Positions 10,201 through 22,411 of a stretch of DNA of 64,000 nucleotides are shown in pieces. The notes under the pieces are model-generated. The model did not search any database, was not told the origin of the DNA, and worked only from the letters and a program-made list of their open reading frames with translations. A program made the translations under genes and the position numbers. This stretch comes from Petrolisthes cinctipes (lineage: Eukaryota; Arthropoda; Malacostraca; Decapoda; Porcellanidae). Position 1 is the first letter of the stretch. Each line of letters begins with the position of its first letter. The stretch lies in the NCBI GenBank assembly GCA_033782935.1, contig JAWQEG010001220.1, forward strand, positions 310,001 through 374,000, in the 5' to 3' direction.

Positions 10201-13200
10201 AAGATGTTATACATTTTTCCTGGTCAGCAAAATTTTGGATAATAAACATTCAGAACACAATAGCTAACTTTTGTTATATCAGAAGACATATGACATCCCA
10301 ACCGTATCTGATAATTTATAAATAGACTATAGAAAATGTCCATGACTCTTGAAATGGATGCTCAAATGACTCCAACAACATCATCAATACCTCATTTTCC
10401 TTTTTCCAAGAGTTGGGGAAACAACCCATCTATCTGTCTATATCTCTGATGAGCCACACCCTCCAGGATTTCCTCCCAAAGGGGTGGCCATTGTAGTAGA
10501 GACTCCAGTTCTCCCTGTTCCAACATCCCTTATCACCTAGTCAAGTCTCTTTTTTTGACTCATAGTTCTCTCTCTCAAGTATTCATCTACCTTGTTCATT
10601 CATCTGACTAGTGGACTGCCTCTCGTAGTCGGCCTCTCAATTTCACTCAAATACTGAACACTTTAATAAACCTCCTATTCTGCTTCTCTCCACATCCCCA
10701 AACCACTTCAGTGCATTATGCTTCATCCTCTCAATCATTCGACACTGCACCGACTGCCTTCTCACTCAGACCACACCTCTCATATACATTCTCATAACTT
10801 TCCCCATATCCCCTAGTCAAGCCATATGCTCCTCTCAAGTAGCTCACTTTCAGCACACTCATTTTACACTGCTGGGTCCAATTCCATGTCCATGACTCTA
10901 TTGCATATGTTAGTGTTGGCAGGACTATACTATATCTCAGTCCCCATTTCACTCCTACGTTTATGTCACGAGTCGATGATGGTGTCATAAAATAGTTTAA
11001 TTTCGCCTGTGTCCATCCGAGACCAGGAGGCTAGTATATATACTACTAATAGAATTTTGCTCATGTTCATTTGAAACCTGGAGGCAAGCTTATCGTACAA
11101 ATAGCTTGGTAGTTGAGGCGTTCCTAACCTATCAACTCAAACGCACTCCGAACGTAATTGCCAAGAATATAAAAAAATTATTGATTGGAGCAAATCCTTC
11201 AAATGCGGCATGTCTATCAAAATAATAATGTCTATGCAAAATAATAATAGCATGTATAACAGTGAAGTATTATAGTTAGGAGGTAGAATTTAGGATAGGC
11301 AGGGTTTCGAACTCGTGACGTCACTAATTTGCATATTTTACATTCTAAGCCAATCACGCTCCAACAAATCATGCTTATGATAGCCAATGGCAGAGCAGGA
11401 ATTGTTCAAACGCGTCGGGGGACGTTATATAAGCCCGGGGTGCAGTCCTCACTCCTCACCAGTCAGCCCCAGGCAATCTCCACCTTCAAAATCCTAGTAA
11501 CCACTCTCGTCTATTGCTCGTAATTTTTCCGTCCCTCGTGACGGGAGTATAATAATCACATGGTGAACTTCACAGCACGTGCCTAAATATTCCAAACCAT
11601 TGTTGATTATTCAGCTGGTTGTATAACGGCTCGCTGGCCAGAAAAATTACGAGTAATAAGAGTGGGTTAAACTGGCTTGTAATCTGCAGGCTGGCCAGAT
11701 CTATAGTCCATTCCAACAGGAAAATCGGCTCTGATCTGTGTGAACACATCAGTAAAGGTTGCACTCCTGCTACTGTTGGGAGGGCGTACGATTTGTTTAC
11801 ATTCTCACCAAGCATGCCACCTTCAAAAAATATTTATATTTCTTCACTTAGTGTACCTATTACATAAGCCAGGAAGATTTGGTTTATATCATTGGATTAA
11901 GCAGTAATTGTACAACTATAATACAATTATTATAACTTTGAAGGGTAAAAAATAAAGTAACTACAGCGAATATAAGTCAGAGAATATAAACTTTAGGTTT
12001 ATACAACGTTTTGCTTATCATTGGTATTTGCAGTAATTATGAAAGTGATTTTAGAATAAATCATGTGCTCTGGTACATAGCACTCACTTGAATACGATGG
12101 TCCTCTCAGATTTTACGTAAAAAGCACTATAGAAGAGAAATGGCAAGATTTGTATTGACATGTTGCATCTTCCTAACATGCCGACATGACTTGATGGAGG
12201 GAGTAAAGGAGGAAGGGGGAGGTGGATAAAGTTGCCAATAACCACCAACATGAATGTAATGATTATTGTTAGTATTTGGAGGGATATCGGCTAACAATGC
12301 TTACTTGTATCCACTTTAAGTACTCTGTAATAATATCAGCTTGAAATAATCGCCATATATTATATAACATTAAAGATTGTTAAGTCACTGATGGAATAAA
12401 GGTGGGATGAACCAATAATGAAGCTGTAAAAATTGACGTCAATTCAATCGACCATTTTGCCAGTGGATTCGAAATTGTGGGATTGAAATGTGTGAGATGC
12501 CAGACTTTACTGTATACACACACACAATAATACTCACACGAACAAGAATCTAACCACACACACACAATAATACTCACACGAACAAGAGACTAACCACACA
12601 CACACATACAGTAATACACACACACACAATAATACTCACACGAACAAGAGTCTATCCACACACACACAATAATACACATACGCACACACGCTGGCTGGCG
12701 GGGGTGGCGGTGAGGCCCACAGTGTGGACACGACCAGAAGCCCATCATTGTATTAGTTACGGTAAATATGAATATTTTTTCATTGATATTAATTAATCAT
12801 ATATTATACACATGTTTTTTTCATGTTTACAGCATTATCTAGGTGAAAGAGGGTAAGAAAATGGTTAAAATAGGGTTTGTAGTAGCGAAAAGTTATTAAG
12901 TTTTGTTATCTCGTTATGGCGCACCAATAACGGCACCAATTAGGAGAGATAACAGAGGGTTGAATGTACATTATTAGTTATACTTCTGCAGTATTATATA
13001 TTTTTTTTGTGAAATTGTCATGTTTTTGTGTGTGCGCAGCTGTGTATGGGAACCAGAGATACAAGTGAAAGCACACGTAATTTTGAGGGCGGGTGTGCAT
13101 GCGGCCAGTCGTACAACATCAAATTAAGCCCTCGGATATCTCGGATCTTCGGATAACTCGAAATGAGTATTCCCTCAATTGATCCAAGTTAGTGAGGGTT

Positions 13201-14715
13201 TACTGTACTATTGGCAACAAGAATTAATTACACAGGCTATTGTTTTCGAGGGTTTATAACATACAGATAATGTGAGACTACATACCTGCAATACAGCATT
13301 ATTATTAGGTTTGTTGTTTGGCAGTTACGGAGTCGCTTGATAGACCATTCATTGCAGTACTTTACTTCCAGAATAATTACCTCTCTTTCCATATATCCTC
13401 TGTAAGAATTCCTAAGGCCAACTGTACATATAGAATACTAAAGACAAGTTGATTACTGCAAGAGACAATGAAATGATAACTCAAGTAATATCAACTGAGA
13501 AAAAGCTGGAGAATTCCAGATCTAAATTAACATTTTACTACATCAGAGGATGGACAGTACAGTACCTGGTAGGAGAAGTGTGCGTCAGGTGAGACATGGG
13601 AGTACCAGGGAAGAATGAGGAAAGAATGGAGTGAGCCTGCTGAAACCATCACTTCCTGTAACAGAAGCTCAGAGCTGGTGCTAGTGGTTAGTCGCCCACT
13701 GCATGCTAGCTTGCCAATGCTGGATTTCCTGGAGCGAGGGGAGTCGTGTGGCCCAGCTGAGGGAGTCTGACCTCGTTCCACAATGCGCTCTAGTAATTTA
13801 AAGCATCTGAAAACAATATTAGGAAACTCTTTATTAAACTACAAGAGATTTTTATTACTTTTCCTCAAACATTTTTTGTGTAAGTAATAACTAACACTAA
13901 TTCCTTATGATACCAAAGCCAGGTCTTGCTTAATATTATTATAAGATATGTCCTTACTGCTTGTATATACAGTATGTATATTTTTAGTATGTACTTTTCC
14001 TACTATGTGACACCCTGGTTTTACTAGCCCCTATATCCTAGAACGCAAGTTGTACCCATAAAACACTAACTAGAGGCTGCTACTTACCCCTAACATATGA
14101 TCCCCCCCACCAGAGCAGTGGAGAGCAGAAGAAGGGAAGAGAGAGGAGGGTGGTGGTGGTGGTGGTCATGATAATAGGGAAAATAGAGCCACACACCTTA
14201 TTCATCACTCACAAGTGATTTATCCACAATATTTCTTCTTTACTTTAATTTTTTTATCACTATGTATGATTCTGATGTAGGACAACAGCTAAAAACTTTA
14301 CTCACTTAATCATCACCCTCTTACTAGATAGGTCCTGGTAAATTTTATGAGTTTTACTCAGCCAGCATTGCCAGATGTGTGATAATTATAGCAAAATGCA
14401 ATAATTTGGCACTCGGTGCGATAAGAGATATTGTACATGAGAATATGTGATTCTTTAGGTAAAAAATTTGATAATTTTTACAAAATTGCTTAGGCTTTAA
14501 GATCTTACCATAAACAGAGCTGACCATCCTTCCGTACGTTACATAACAATGGTACACACGACGTGTATAAATAAGGTGTCGATATCTAGTGGGGCAGAAG
14601 AGAAGCTACGGTACCAACATCACCACAAAGCTCCACTGTCTCATCTAGTGCGACACCTAATAATCTCTGGGCCTCGCAAGAGTTATGGGCTACTGATGGC
14701 CTACAGTTAGGCCTA

Positions 14716-14748
<33 letters not shown>

Positions 14749-17324
14749 GTGGAGCTGCTGACTCAAACTCACCCGTTTAGTTCCTGTCTGTTATTGTGGC
14801 ACACACGCAGCTGGCCAGCCCAGCCAGTACAGGTAGGCCTATAGTATTCATTAAGAAATAATATGTTACCCTCCGTTTACAATATATTTATTGTTCTCTG
14901 ATTTGAAAAAAATAGGATTACAAAATACTATCTAACTCTTAGATGATTTCTGGTACCGTAGGTATTTTACAATTAACGTTTTTTAACAACTTAAGTACAG
15001 TAATGTTAATTTATTTCTCAACATATATACTGTACATATATCAATTCTGCCAAAATTATTGATTTGTGAGAAAAAATGATCTTTTTATGAGAATGCGATA
15101 ATGAGGGTCAAAATGCGATAATCTTAAGATGCCAGGTACGATAATATGAGTTTGGAAATCTGGCAATGCTGTACTCAGCTGAGAATAAAAATTATACTAT
15201 TAAAGGGAGACATTTTTCCAGCCACATTTACCTCTAAAGATTGCAAAGGGTCGTAAAATTAAGTGCTCCGAATAAAAAATCTGGTCTTGCAGATTTGAAG
15301 AGATAGAATTTACATATTTGAATCTGCATACGGGAAATTCCTATGTCAAAAGATAAGGTCAAAAAAGCTTTCAAATGTAAAAACCAGTCTCCCCTACAAA
15401 GAGTAACGGAAAACCAAAATCTTGCATAACTTTCACTTTCATACAAATTAATAACTAAATAGGCTATATTTCTGAATGAATAGAGGTTTTAAGACATCAG
15501 AGATGATTGCATACACATAGATAGATGCATAGATATATATTCCAGTACAGTTTATAAAAAATATTGAAAATACATGTCCAGTGGAAGCACTGGGTTGTTC
15601 CGTGTCACAGTCACTCATATCGGTATATGTTTTCATAATGAAAGCCAGGACAAAAGTGACTCTTTGACAGCATTAGATGTCAGAAATTGTGATTGTGTAC
15701 CCAATATGTTATCACACAGTTCGCGTCAGGTCGGTGACAAGACAATCGATGCCCCATAGGATGCTGATAAAGCCCCACGGGGCTGTTAGCCCCAAAATGA
15801 GGGTTGTATGGTAAACACATTCGTCTGGAACATTACTAAAAAGGCGAAAATTCATTAAACTCTCTCCTTGGGTTGGTGGGTGTTTACTAGCCACCCTTAT
15901 CATAAACTGCGATTATCAGGACAAGCGTTGTGTGATCCTCTGAGTGAGCGAGTGACTGACTGAGTGTGGGAGAGAGTATGAACAAGTAGGAGAGTGTAAT
16001 TTGTATATTACCATTACTTGTTAGCTGCAACAACTCTGCTGGCTTAAGATGTTCCCTTGCCACTCTCGTCACACCATCCATAAATTTCTCTCTCTGTCAT
16101 CCTCTTGCTCTCCTTCCCTCCACCATCCCGGTCAGTACCACAGCCTCCATCTCATCCCTCCTCATCACATGTTCGAGAAATCTCATTTGTCGTCTTCTTA
16201 TTGTTGTTATCATTTCCCTCTCCGCTCCCATCTGCCTCAGCACGTCCACATTAGTTCGTCTTGCTGTCCATGGTATCTTCAGAATTCTCCTCCATAACCA
16301 CATTTCAACTGCTTCCAACTTTTCTTGCATCTTCCTGTTCACCATCCAAGTCTCACATCCATACAACAATGTTGACCATACAAATGTTTTTGCTGCACGC
16401 TTCCTGATTCCCATGGACAACTTTCTATTTGTCAGATACACCTTCATCCTCATAAATAAACTCTTCGCAATGCCAATTCTCGATCTAATTTCCTTTTTAC
16501 ATCTACAGTCTTCTGTTATCAAGCTTCCTAGATACGAACATTTTTCCACCTGCTCTATCCGAGAGGTTTTACTGTATTTTCAGCTCTTCGCATGTGCGTT
16601 AATTACCATATGTATGTAAAAAAACGACAGTGACGTTATATTTCATATTGTTGTATTGAAAAATGTGATTCTGACACGTTTTATGACCAAATCAGAGCGT
16701 GAAAATTTACTAAGAATTGTCAGGAGAGTGCAAGAGTGTGCTTTGAGTTGTGGTCATTTAAGCTGGCTCCCCATCCTACAGATGTCCATTTAGTCTTCAC
16801 AAGTACATCAGGAGACAGCTAATGGTTTGTACTTCATCATCATGTATCATATATTCATGTAGGGTAAGTGGTTTTTACGCTATTAGCTGTCAAAAGTTGT
16901 TTGTTTACCTTTTGAGCACGTGGCAGGAAAAAGGCCCGCTCTTAGAGGGTTAAGGAAGTCCAATATCTGTAAATATTGCACTAAACTGCAGCAGTAATAT
17001 TAAAATTGAAAATTAAGTATGCTTGGATAAAATTTTCCAGAACTAATCAATATTCATCTACAAACATAAGCGTATGAGTAGTTTTACTTGGAACCGCATA
17101 TATATATGGAAAACACTCACTTGGCAAAGAGCGGGTAAGAGTGGGGTCCATGGCATAGAAGGTTGTTGAATAGGGTCCAGGTGGTGTAGCCAGACCCTAG
17201 TGTGATAGTGATGAGGCCCACAGCACATGCACACACCCACCAGGCTCCTCCTCCGCTCAGGCACACACATACCGGGCACCACACCACACAAGACCCAGCT
17301 CCCCAGATTGCTCCACGCAGCCAT
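7231..17324 (-). CDS. SNX19: Sorting nexin, SNX19-like, four internal exons (partial)
   Basis: Exons on the minus strand: 17324-17121, 13806-13566, 9234-9098 (or 9097) and 8822-7231. All have AG acceptors and GT donors, and the phases agree (2, 0, 0). Exon 1 here encodes a hydrophobic segment (CACAVGLITITLG) then YTTWTLFNNLL, and splices as LFAK-CFKLLERIVERG. LILPWYSHVSPDA, IKDVLEEILTSM, YKPLHPALKN and LRDLFAQNVLQAFVDLL form a PXA domain. Then comes an acidic, Ser-rich linker of about 400 residues ending SPIYEESEDLASSIAKLR. A long linker without an RGS domain fits SNX19 better than SNX13, SNX14 or SNX25. The family is membrane-anchored and linked to endosome/ER organisation (family knowledge). 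The upstream start exon and the PX/nexin-C exons are not visible. The donors GTTGGT and GTTAGC are weak. The introns hold LINE, LTR-like and hAT insertions. Confidence 0.65.
9235..10430. other. SNX19-like intron sequence
   Basis: Part of the 4.3 kb intron between the exons at 9098-9234 and 13566-13806. It is AT-rich, and I recognise no gene or repeat in it. Confidence 0.5.
10431..10963 (-). pseudogene. Old LINE-A-like fragment inside the SNX19-like intron
   Basis: The minus-strand reading VGVKWGLRYSIVLPTLTYA, then LKVSYLRGAYGLTRGYGE and VYERCGLSEKAVG, matches the LINE-A C-terminal region. It is clearly more diverged than other copies, with indels, and ends at the CTATCTATCTG tail near 10431. 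Its upstream (5') side stops abruptly at 10963, where the TGTCACGAG sequence begins. Confidence 0.75.
10964..11580 (+). mobile_element. LTR-like sequence with a TATA promoter (boundaries uncertain)
   Basis: It begins TGTCACGAGTC exactly at the break in the LINE fragment, the same first 11 bases as the solo LTR at 32050. It contains two imperfect copies of a block ending GGAGGC at about 11005-11100, and a TATA motif (GTTATATAAGCC, about 11424-11435) with GTGCAGTCCTCACTCC downstream, a typical U3/R layout. I could not find the right end or a matching target duplication, so a complete LTR is not shown. Confidence 0.45.
11581..13565. other. SNX19-like intron, rest; mostly unrecognised
   Basis: It holds the minisatellite at 12509-12695. 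I recognise no coding sequence. Confidence 0.5.
12509..12695. repeat. Minisatellite, ~41 bp unit
   Basis: Four units of (CA)n followed by ATAATACTCACACGAACAAG and a short variable linker such as AGTCTAACC. The last unit is degenerate. Confidence 0.9.
14363..15171. mobile_element. hAT-type non-autonomous transposon (809 bp)
   Basis: The ends CAGCATTGCCAGAT and ATCTGGCAATGCTG are exact inverted repeats. They are flanked by the same 8 bases, TACTCAGC, at 14355-14362 and 15172-15179. An 8 bp duplication with CA..TG ends is the hAT signature. Repeated ATGCGATAAT motifs sit just inside both ends. I see no transposase frame. It contains an A-run at 14725-14748 and lies in an SNX19-like intron. Confidence 0.85.
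16000..16560 (-). pseudogene. LINE fragment of a different family ('LINE-C'), ORF C-terminus
   Basis: The minus-strand reading KCSYLGSLITEDCRCKKEI, then STLLYGCETWMVNRKMQEKL, EMWLWRRILKIPWTAR and RRRQMRFLEHVMRRD is the well-known C-terminal segment of endonuclease/RT LINE polyproteins. It is not LINE-A. After a frame change it continues MDGVTRVAREH. The polymerase core is missing and no tail is recognised. Confidence 0.8.
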
Positions 17325-17589
17325 CTGTTAGATATGGTAGTTATAAGTGAGGTACACTACTATATTTTCCAAATTCACACCTACATCCTCAATGCATACC
17401 TATCCCAAATTACCTTATACCAGCATGAGCTTAGACTTCCTTCTCCATTGTGGAAGTTTATATCCTACAATGAACTGCTAAACATACTACATTATTATTA
17501 ATATTAAAGGTGGACTGCTATACTTACTAGCATCATTATCAATTGAGATTATGTTCATTGACATTACAACAACCTCTGCTTGTTTGTAC

Positions 17590-20500
17590 TAGTGATAAAT
17601 ATGGGGTGTGGAGGAGTGTGAGGCTGGAGGAGAGTGTGATGGGGGAGGGAATGGAGGGAGGTGTAATTTGGGCAGGAATGGATGCGAAGTGTAAGGGAAA
17701 AGGGAGGGGTGTGCAGTGCTGGTATCACCAAGGGTGTGGAAGGGAGTAGATAGACATGGATGGTGTAGGACAAGAGGAATATGGATGACAGAGAAGATTG
17801 GATTGGTGAAGTATGCATGGGTGTGTGCATATGCACCAGTGAATGAAAAGAACAAGACAGGGAGAAAGAGGATGAGAGATTTCTGGGAGAAGCTGAATGA
17901 TGTTTGAGGAAGTTTGAGAGTGGGAGGAGGATTATAATGATGGGCAACATGAATGGGAAAGTAGGAAATGAGAGAGTAGGAAGCCTTGTTGGTAAATGAT
18001 GTGTGGAAGGAGTGAATGAAAATGGTAAGTATCTGGTGGACATCTGTGCTGAGAGGGGGTTGTTTTTAGCCAACACCTTCTTTGAGCACAAGATGATACA
18101 TTGGTATACATGGAGAAGAAGGGATGATGGAGGAGAACAAAAGAGCTTATTTGATTATGTAGCGGTGGATGAAAGATTATGGAAGGATGTGATGGATGCT
18201 AAAGTAGAGAGAGGAATGGTTCAATGCTGTGACCATTTTGTGGTCTTGGTAAAGAGTAAGGTCAGGGTTAAGTGGGAGTACAGTAGGAGGGATGAAGGGA
18301 GGAACAAGAGGGAAATGGTAAGTGGAAGATTGAATGACAGCGGGTATAAAGAGGAATACAAGAGGAAGGTAGGTGAGGTGCTGGAGGATACAAGGCTGGG
18401 TATAGGGGAGGGAGTGGAAGTGAATATGTATGAAATGTTTAAGACAATAGTCATGAGGATAGTAGCAAAGGCAGTGGGATACAAGACACAGAAGAGGGGC
18501 AAGAAAGGGAGTGCATGGTGGTTAGAAAAAGTGAATGATGCAGTAGAGAAGAAAAGGAGAACATTACATGGGAATGTGTCAGAGGAGGTGAAAGAGAGGT
18601 GGACGAGATTGATTGATATTAGGCGTTGCAACAGCGAGGTCATATAGTGCCAGAGAATGGTGATAGAGCGGTGTGACAGCAAGCACGAAGGAAATAAAAT
18701 GAAAAGAGGGACAGTTGAAGAACTAAAAGGGAGTGACTGGGGCCGAAGGGGCGCCAAAACCCTTAAAGTATTGCTCACATCACTGCAGGCAATACCCCCC
18801 TACGGGGAGGTGGAAGAGAGAATATAATGTATGTAAGAGGCAAGTGAAGAGGATGGTAAATGAGATAAAAGGAAAGTGGATGAGGAGTTTGGTAGGAAAC
18901 TGAGAGAGAAGTTTGGAGAAAACAAGAAATTATTCTGGAAGGAGATTAAGAGAAAGAGAAGTAAAGTCTGGTAGTGTGAGAATAAAGAGAGAGGATGGAG
19001 TCACTGTGAGTGGAAGTGAGGAAGTGAAAGAAGTGTGGAAGAGGGATTTTGATCGTTTGATGAATGAGGGGACGGGATGGGGGGCAGTGGTGACATGCAT
19101 GGGGATGGAGGCAGGTGGTAGACGATAGGGTGTACAGGGAGAATTAGGAAGGGAAGAGGTTAGGAAAGCAACAGGAAAATTGAAGATGGGAAAGTCACAG
19201 GCGGTGGATGGGATAACTGCTGAAGTGTTAAAGTGTGGGGGGGAGGTAGTTGTGGAGTGGATGTTGCTCATATTCACATTGGCCTGGAGGCAGGGAGAGG
19301 TGCCAGAGGATTGGAGGAGAGCCATAATTGTGCCTTTTATATAGGGGAAGGGGAGTAAGGATGAGTGTGGTAGCTATAGGGGAATAAGCCTTCTTAGTGT
19401 ACAAGAGTAGGTGTATGGGAAGGTTCTTACTGAGAGAGTGATTGAAGTACCAGGAAATAAAGTTAGTGAGGAGCAGGAAGGGTTCAGAAAGGGATGAGGA
19501 TGTGTGGACCATATATTTGCATTAAAATCAACATTAGAGAAATATGTTGGGAAGGGGAGGAACTTGTATGCTGCCCTCATGGACTTGGAGAAGGCATACA
19601 ATAGGGTTGATAGGAGAGCTATGACAGGAGTGTTGAGGATTTGCTGAAAGGCATTGAGGCTTTTTTTGTAGAGGCAAAAGCATGTGTGCGGGTAGAGAGT
19701 GATCTAAGTGAGTTTTAATATTAGTGTAGGGCTGAGACGAGGGTGTGTTATGTCACCATTGCTGTTCAATATATATAGATGGTTGTATGAGAGAGATGAA
19801 GGCCAAAGTGAATGGCCTGGGGGTGAAGCTGAATGGAGTAAATTGGTTCTTGGTGACAAGCTTATTTGCTGATGACACTGTGTTGATGGCTGAGAGTGAA
19901 AGGGAGTTGCAGAGGGTGGTAGATGATTTTCAGTTCGTGTGTAAACAAAGGAAACTGAAGGTGAATGTGGATAAAGGTAAGGTGATGGTATTTGAGAGAG
20001 CAGAAACTAAAGTGATTGACTTTGCCACACCCTACAGTGTGGGAGTTCCAACTGGGACTAAGTGTGAGATAACTCTAGGGAGTGAAAGGATGGAGGAAGT
20101 GAAGGAGTTTAAGTACTTGGGTACAGTTCTGTGTAAACATGGTTTATGGAAGGAGAAATTTGGGAGAGAGCAATGAGGGTAGATAGGTCATAGGATCACT
20201 TGGGAGGATTATGAAAGGTAGAAGTGTGAGAATGAAAAATGAAAAGGGGACCAAGAAATAGTATAATCCTGCCAACATTGAGATATGCATCAGAGACATG
20301 GACATGGGGTAGGGCTCATCAGTCTAGAATAGGTGCAGTGGAAATGAGTTACTTGAGAGGAGCATGTTGACTTACTAGATGGGATGGAGAAAGTAATAAG
20401 AGTGTGTAAGAGAGATGTGGTATGAGTGAGAAGGCAATTGGTATTGAGTGTGGAGTGGTTGAGAGAGTGAAGCATAATACTTTGAGGTGGTTTGGACATT

Positions 20501-20760
20501 TGGAGAGAATGCAAGGTGAGGAGTTTGTAAAGAAGGTGTATGGAAGTGAAGCTGTGGGACCTGGTGTGAGAGGCAGACCCCCGGTTAAATGGCAGAACAG
20601 GATGGAAGAGTATGTAAGGGAGAGAAACATGAGGGGCAGAGGAAGAATTGACCAAGTAAGGAGGGAGTGTTGGAACAGGAAAAGCTGGAGACACTTCTGC
20701 CGTGGCCACCTCCTTGGGGTGAGTTCCCGCAGGGAACGAGGCGTCACAGTTATAGATAGA
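17590..20760 (+). pseudogene. LINE-A copy, 5'-truncated, frameshifted, carrying SINE-X
   Basis: It begins within the endonuclease (WEGMEGGVIWAGMDAK) and follows the intact ORF order: MGNMNGKVG near 17940, SLFDYVAVDERLWKD, GKAPGVDG altered to GKSQAVDG near 19190, [19 protein letters not shown] (19856-19895) and the full C-terminus. It ends ATAGATAGATAAA. Stops and indels recur (for example at 18000 and 19490), and the catalytic GDMN is GNMN. SINE-X at 18604-18806 interrupts it. It cannot encode an active protein. Confidence 0.9.
18604..18806 (+). mobile_element. SINE-X copy 1 with 8 bp target duplication
   Basis: A 203 bp insert starting CGAGATTGATTGATATTAGG and ending CCCCTACGGG, flanked by GAGGTGGA (18596-18603 and 18807-18814). 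Removing it restores LINE-A sequence. Near its 3' end the segment GTATTGC...GCAATAC can form a hairpin. I see no convincing tRNA A/B box. Confidence 0.85.
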
Positions 20761-20769
20761 TAAATTCTT

Positions 20770-22070
20770 ATGGTTACTCAAATATATCCTATAAGCTCCA
20801 CTGGGAAAACTTTAAATATACTGTACTAACTATGCAACAGAAGTAGATAACTATTTGTACTTTGATGCCTTTCAGGATTAACTTTACCACCACCAACCTT
20901 GACATGCTGCCAATGGACGTAATTGTTTGTCAAGGAACCCTTTTCATTTCTTGGCTTACTCTATTTCTTGATACTGGAATCATCTGCAAAACACAAAAAC
21001 ACAATGAAAGCACTATTATATCAATGATACTTTACTATAATGTACTTAGAAAATAATACAAGAGAAGCAACCTTAGAGAGTGCATATCACATGTAAACCT
21101 TATATCTAATTGCTGAACAGTTGGAGTAATGGAATATGAGAAACCTGGCATGATATGAAAAGCCATGACACGACAAAGGACCAGATGGAGAGATTTAGTT
21201 AAGGGATCAACAGTAATTGAAAAGTGAGATACAACAGATTAATTTTTTCTCTACCACAAAAGTTGCTACCACTTGTTTTGTAATTGAGATGCATCGTTTT
21301 CAAAAGTCTATGTGAAAGTTTGATTTGTTTGATCATTTCTAGAGCTCTAAGGTTTGGTCAATCTAAATATATTGTCGAATTGTTGTCCAGTCCTGTTGTT
21401 GGAAATCAAGTTGCACTATGGAGTGATAGCTCATCATCATACCTTCTCACTGCCACTAACTGTCAACAATTGCTGTTTACCCGCCAATTTTTCAACTTTC
21501 AAGAAGACAATACAGTACAGTACTTATTTTTTCAAAAGCTGGGCCCCACAAATTGAAATTCACTTCTGTAATGCAAATTCTCAAACTCAACTCCATACCT
21601 TCTGCACCCGTAATTTCACACACTGCCTGGCATTTGCTGTACCGTAAATGCAGAATTTTCCAGATTTTAACTTTAAATAATATCCAAAACATTAAATAAT
21701 AAGGTAAAATAAAGTGCCATTGTCGAACAAATAGTACAGTACAGTACAGATGGGTCCCACTTAAGCAACCATATTCTGAGAATCCACACCAATAAGCTTT
21801 AACGAGCAAGCAAAATCCCAACTTACGAGTATCGATTCAAGCATCATGCCACAGCTGTCCGCCACTTGATATAAAAGGGTCACGCACTAGGGCCTCAAGC
21901 TTTAACCCGCCCCAACTTCGTAAACAAACGCTCTGGAAGCCACACCTGCAGTTATGGTCGGTCTTGCAGCATTCATTTTTTTTCTGTGTCACACTTACAG
22001 TGTACTGTATTCACCATGTCTTCTAAGCATTCTTATGCAAACACTAGACACTCAAATACATTTAAGTAAT
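20770..22070. other. No recognisable gene
   Basis: AT-rich spacer between two LINE-A copies with several short CAGTACAGTA runs. Open frames of up to 109 codons have no features I recognise. Confidence 0.5.
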
Positions 22071-22076
22071 GCTTTT

Positions 22077-22374
22077 TTCTATGAATGTCCACACAGGGGA
22101 TTGAACAAGGATACTCTCAATGCCAGACCCAGATGCTAGCCACTGTACCAACACCACCAGGTAGCCCTGGGGTCGACACTGCTCCCACAACAGGTATTTG
22201 AGGTAAAAAATTCCTATTGTGATAGCAGTGGCGACCCCAGGGCTACCCATGCCATCAGTTGATAGTGAGGTTCTCTCCACTCTCTTTTTAGTAGTGGTGT
22301 TGGTACAGTGGCTAGCGCCTGGGTCTCACATTGCGAGTATCCTGGTTCGATCCCCAGTGTGCACATTCATAGAA
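22077..22374. mobile_element. Head-to-head pair of tRNA-like SINE copies forming an inverted repeat
   Basis: The right arm carries a tRNA-like stretch (GTGGCTAGCGCCTGGG then GGTTCGATCC, a consensus B box, near 22344). The left arm is its reverse complement with substitutions. Both arms continue inward into GGTAGCCCTGGGGTCG. The right arm has about 45 extra bases (22250-22292). The full-length LINE-A begins about 40 bases to the right. Confidence 0.7.
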
Positions 22375-22411
22375 ATTAATTCCACACGCAATTGTGTGCT
22401 TTACTTTGTAG

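Noticed and set aside
12509..12695. CRISPR-like array
   Set aside because: Tandem minisatellite with (CA)n cores; no spacers.
17058..17324. ATG-started 88-codon frame (MAAWSNLG...) as the start of the SNX19-like protein
   Set aside because: This frame does not join the next exon in phase. The +1 frame gives a hydrophobic segment and splices in phase to CFKLLERIVERG.
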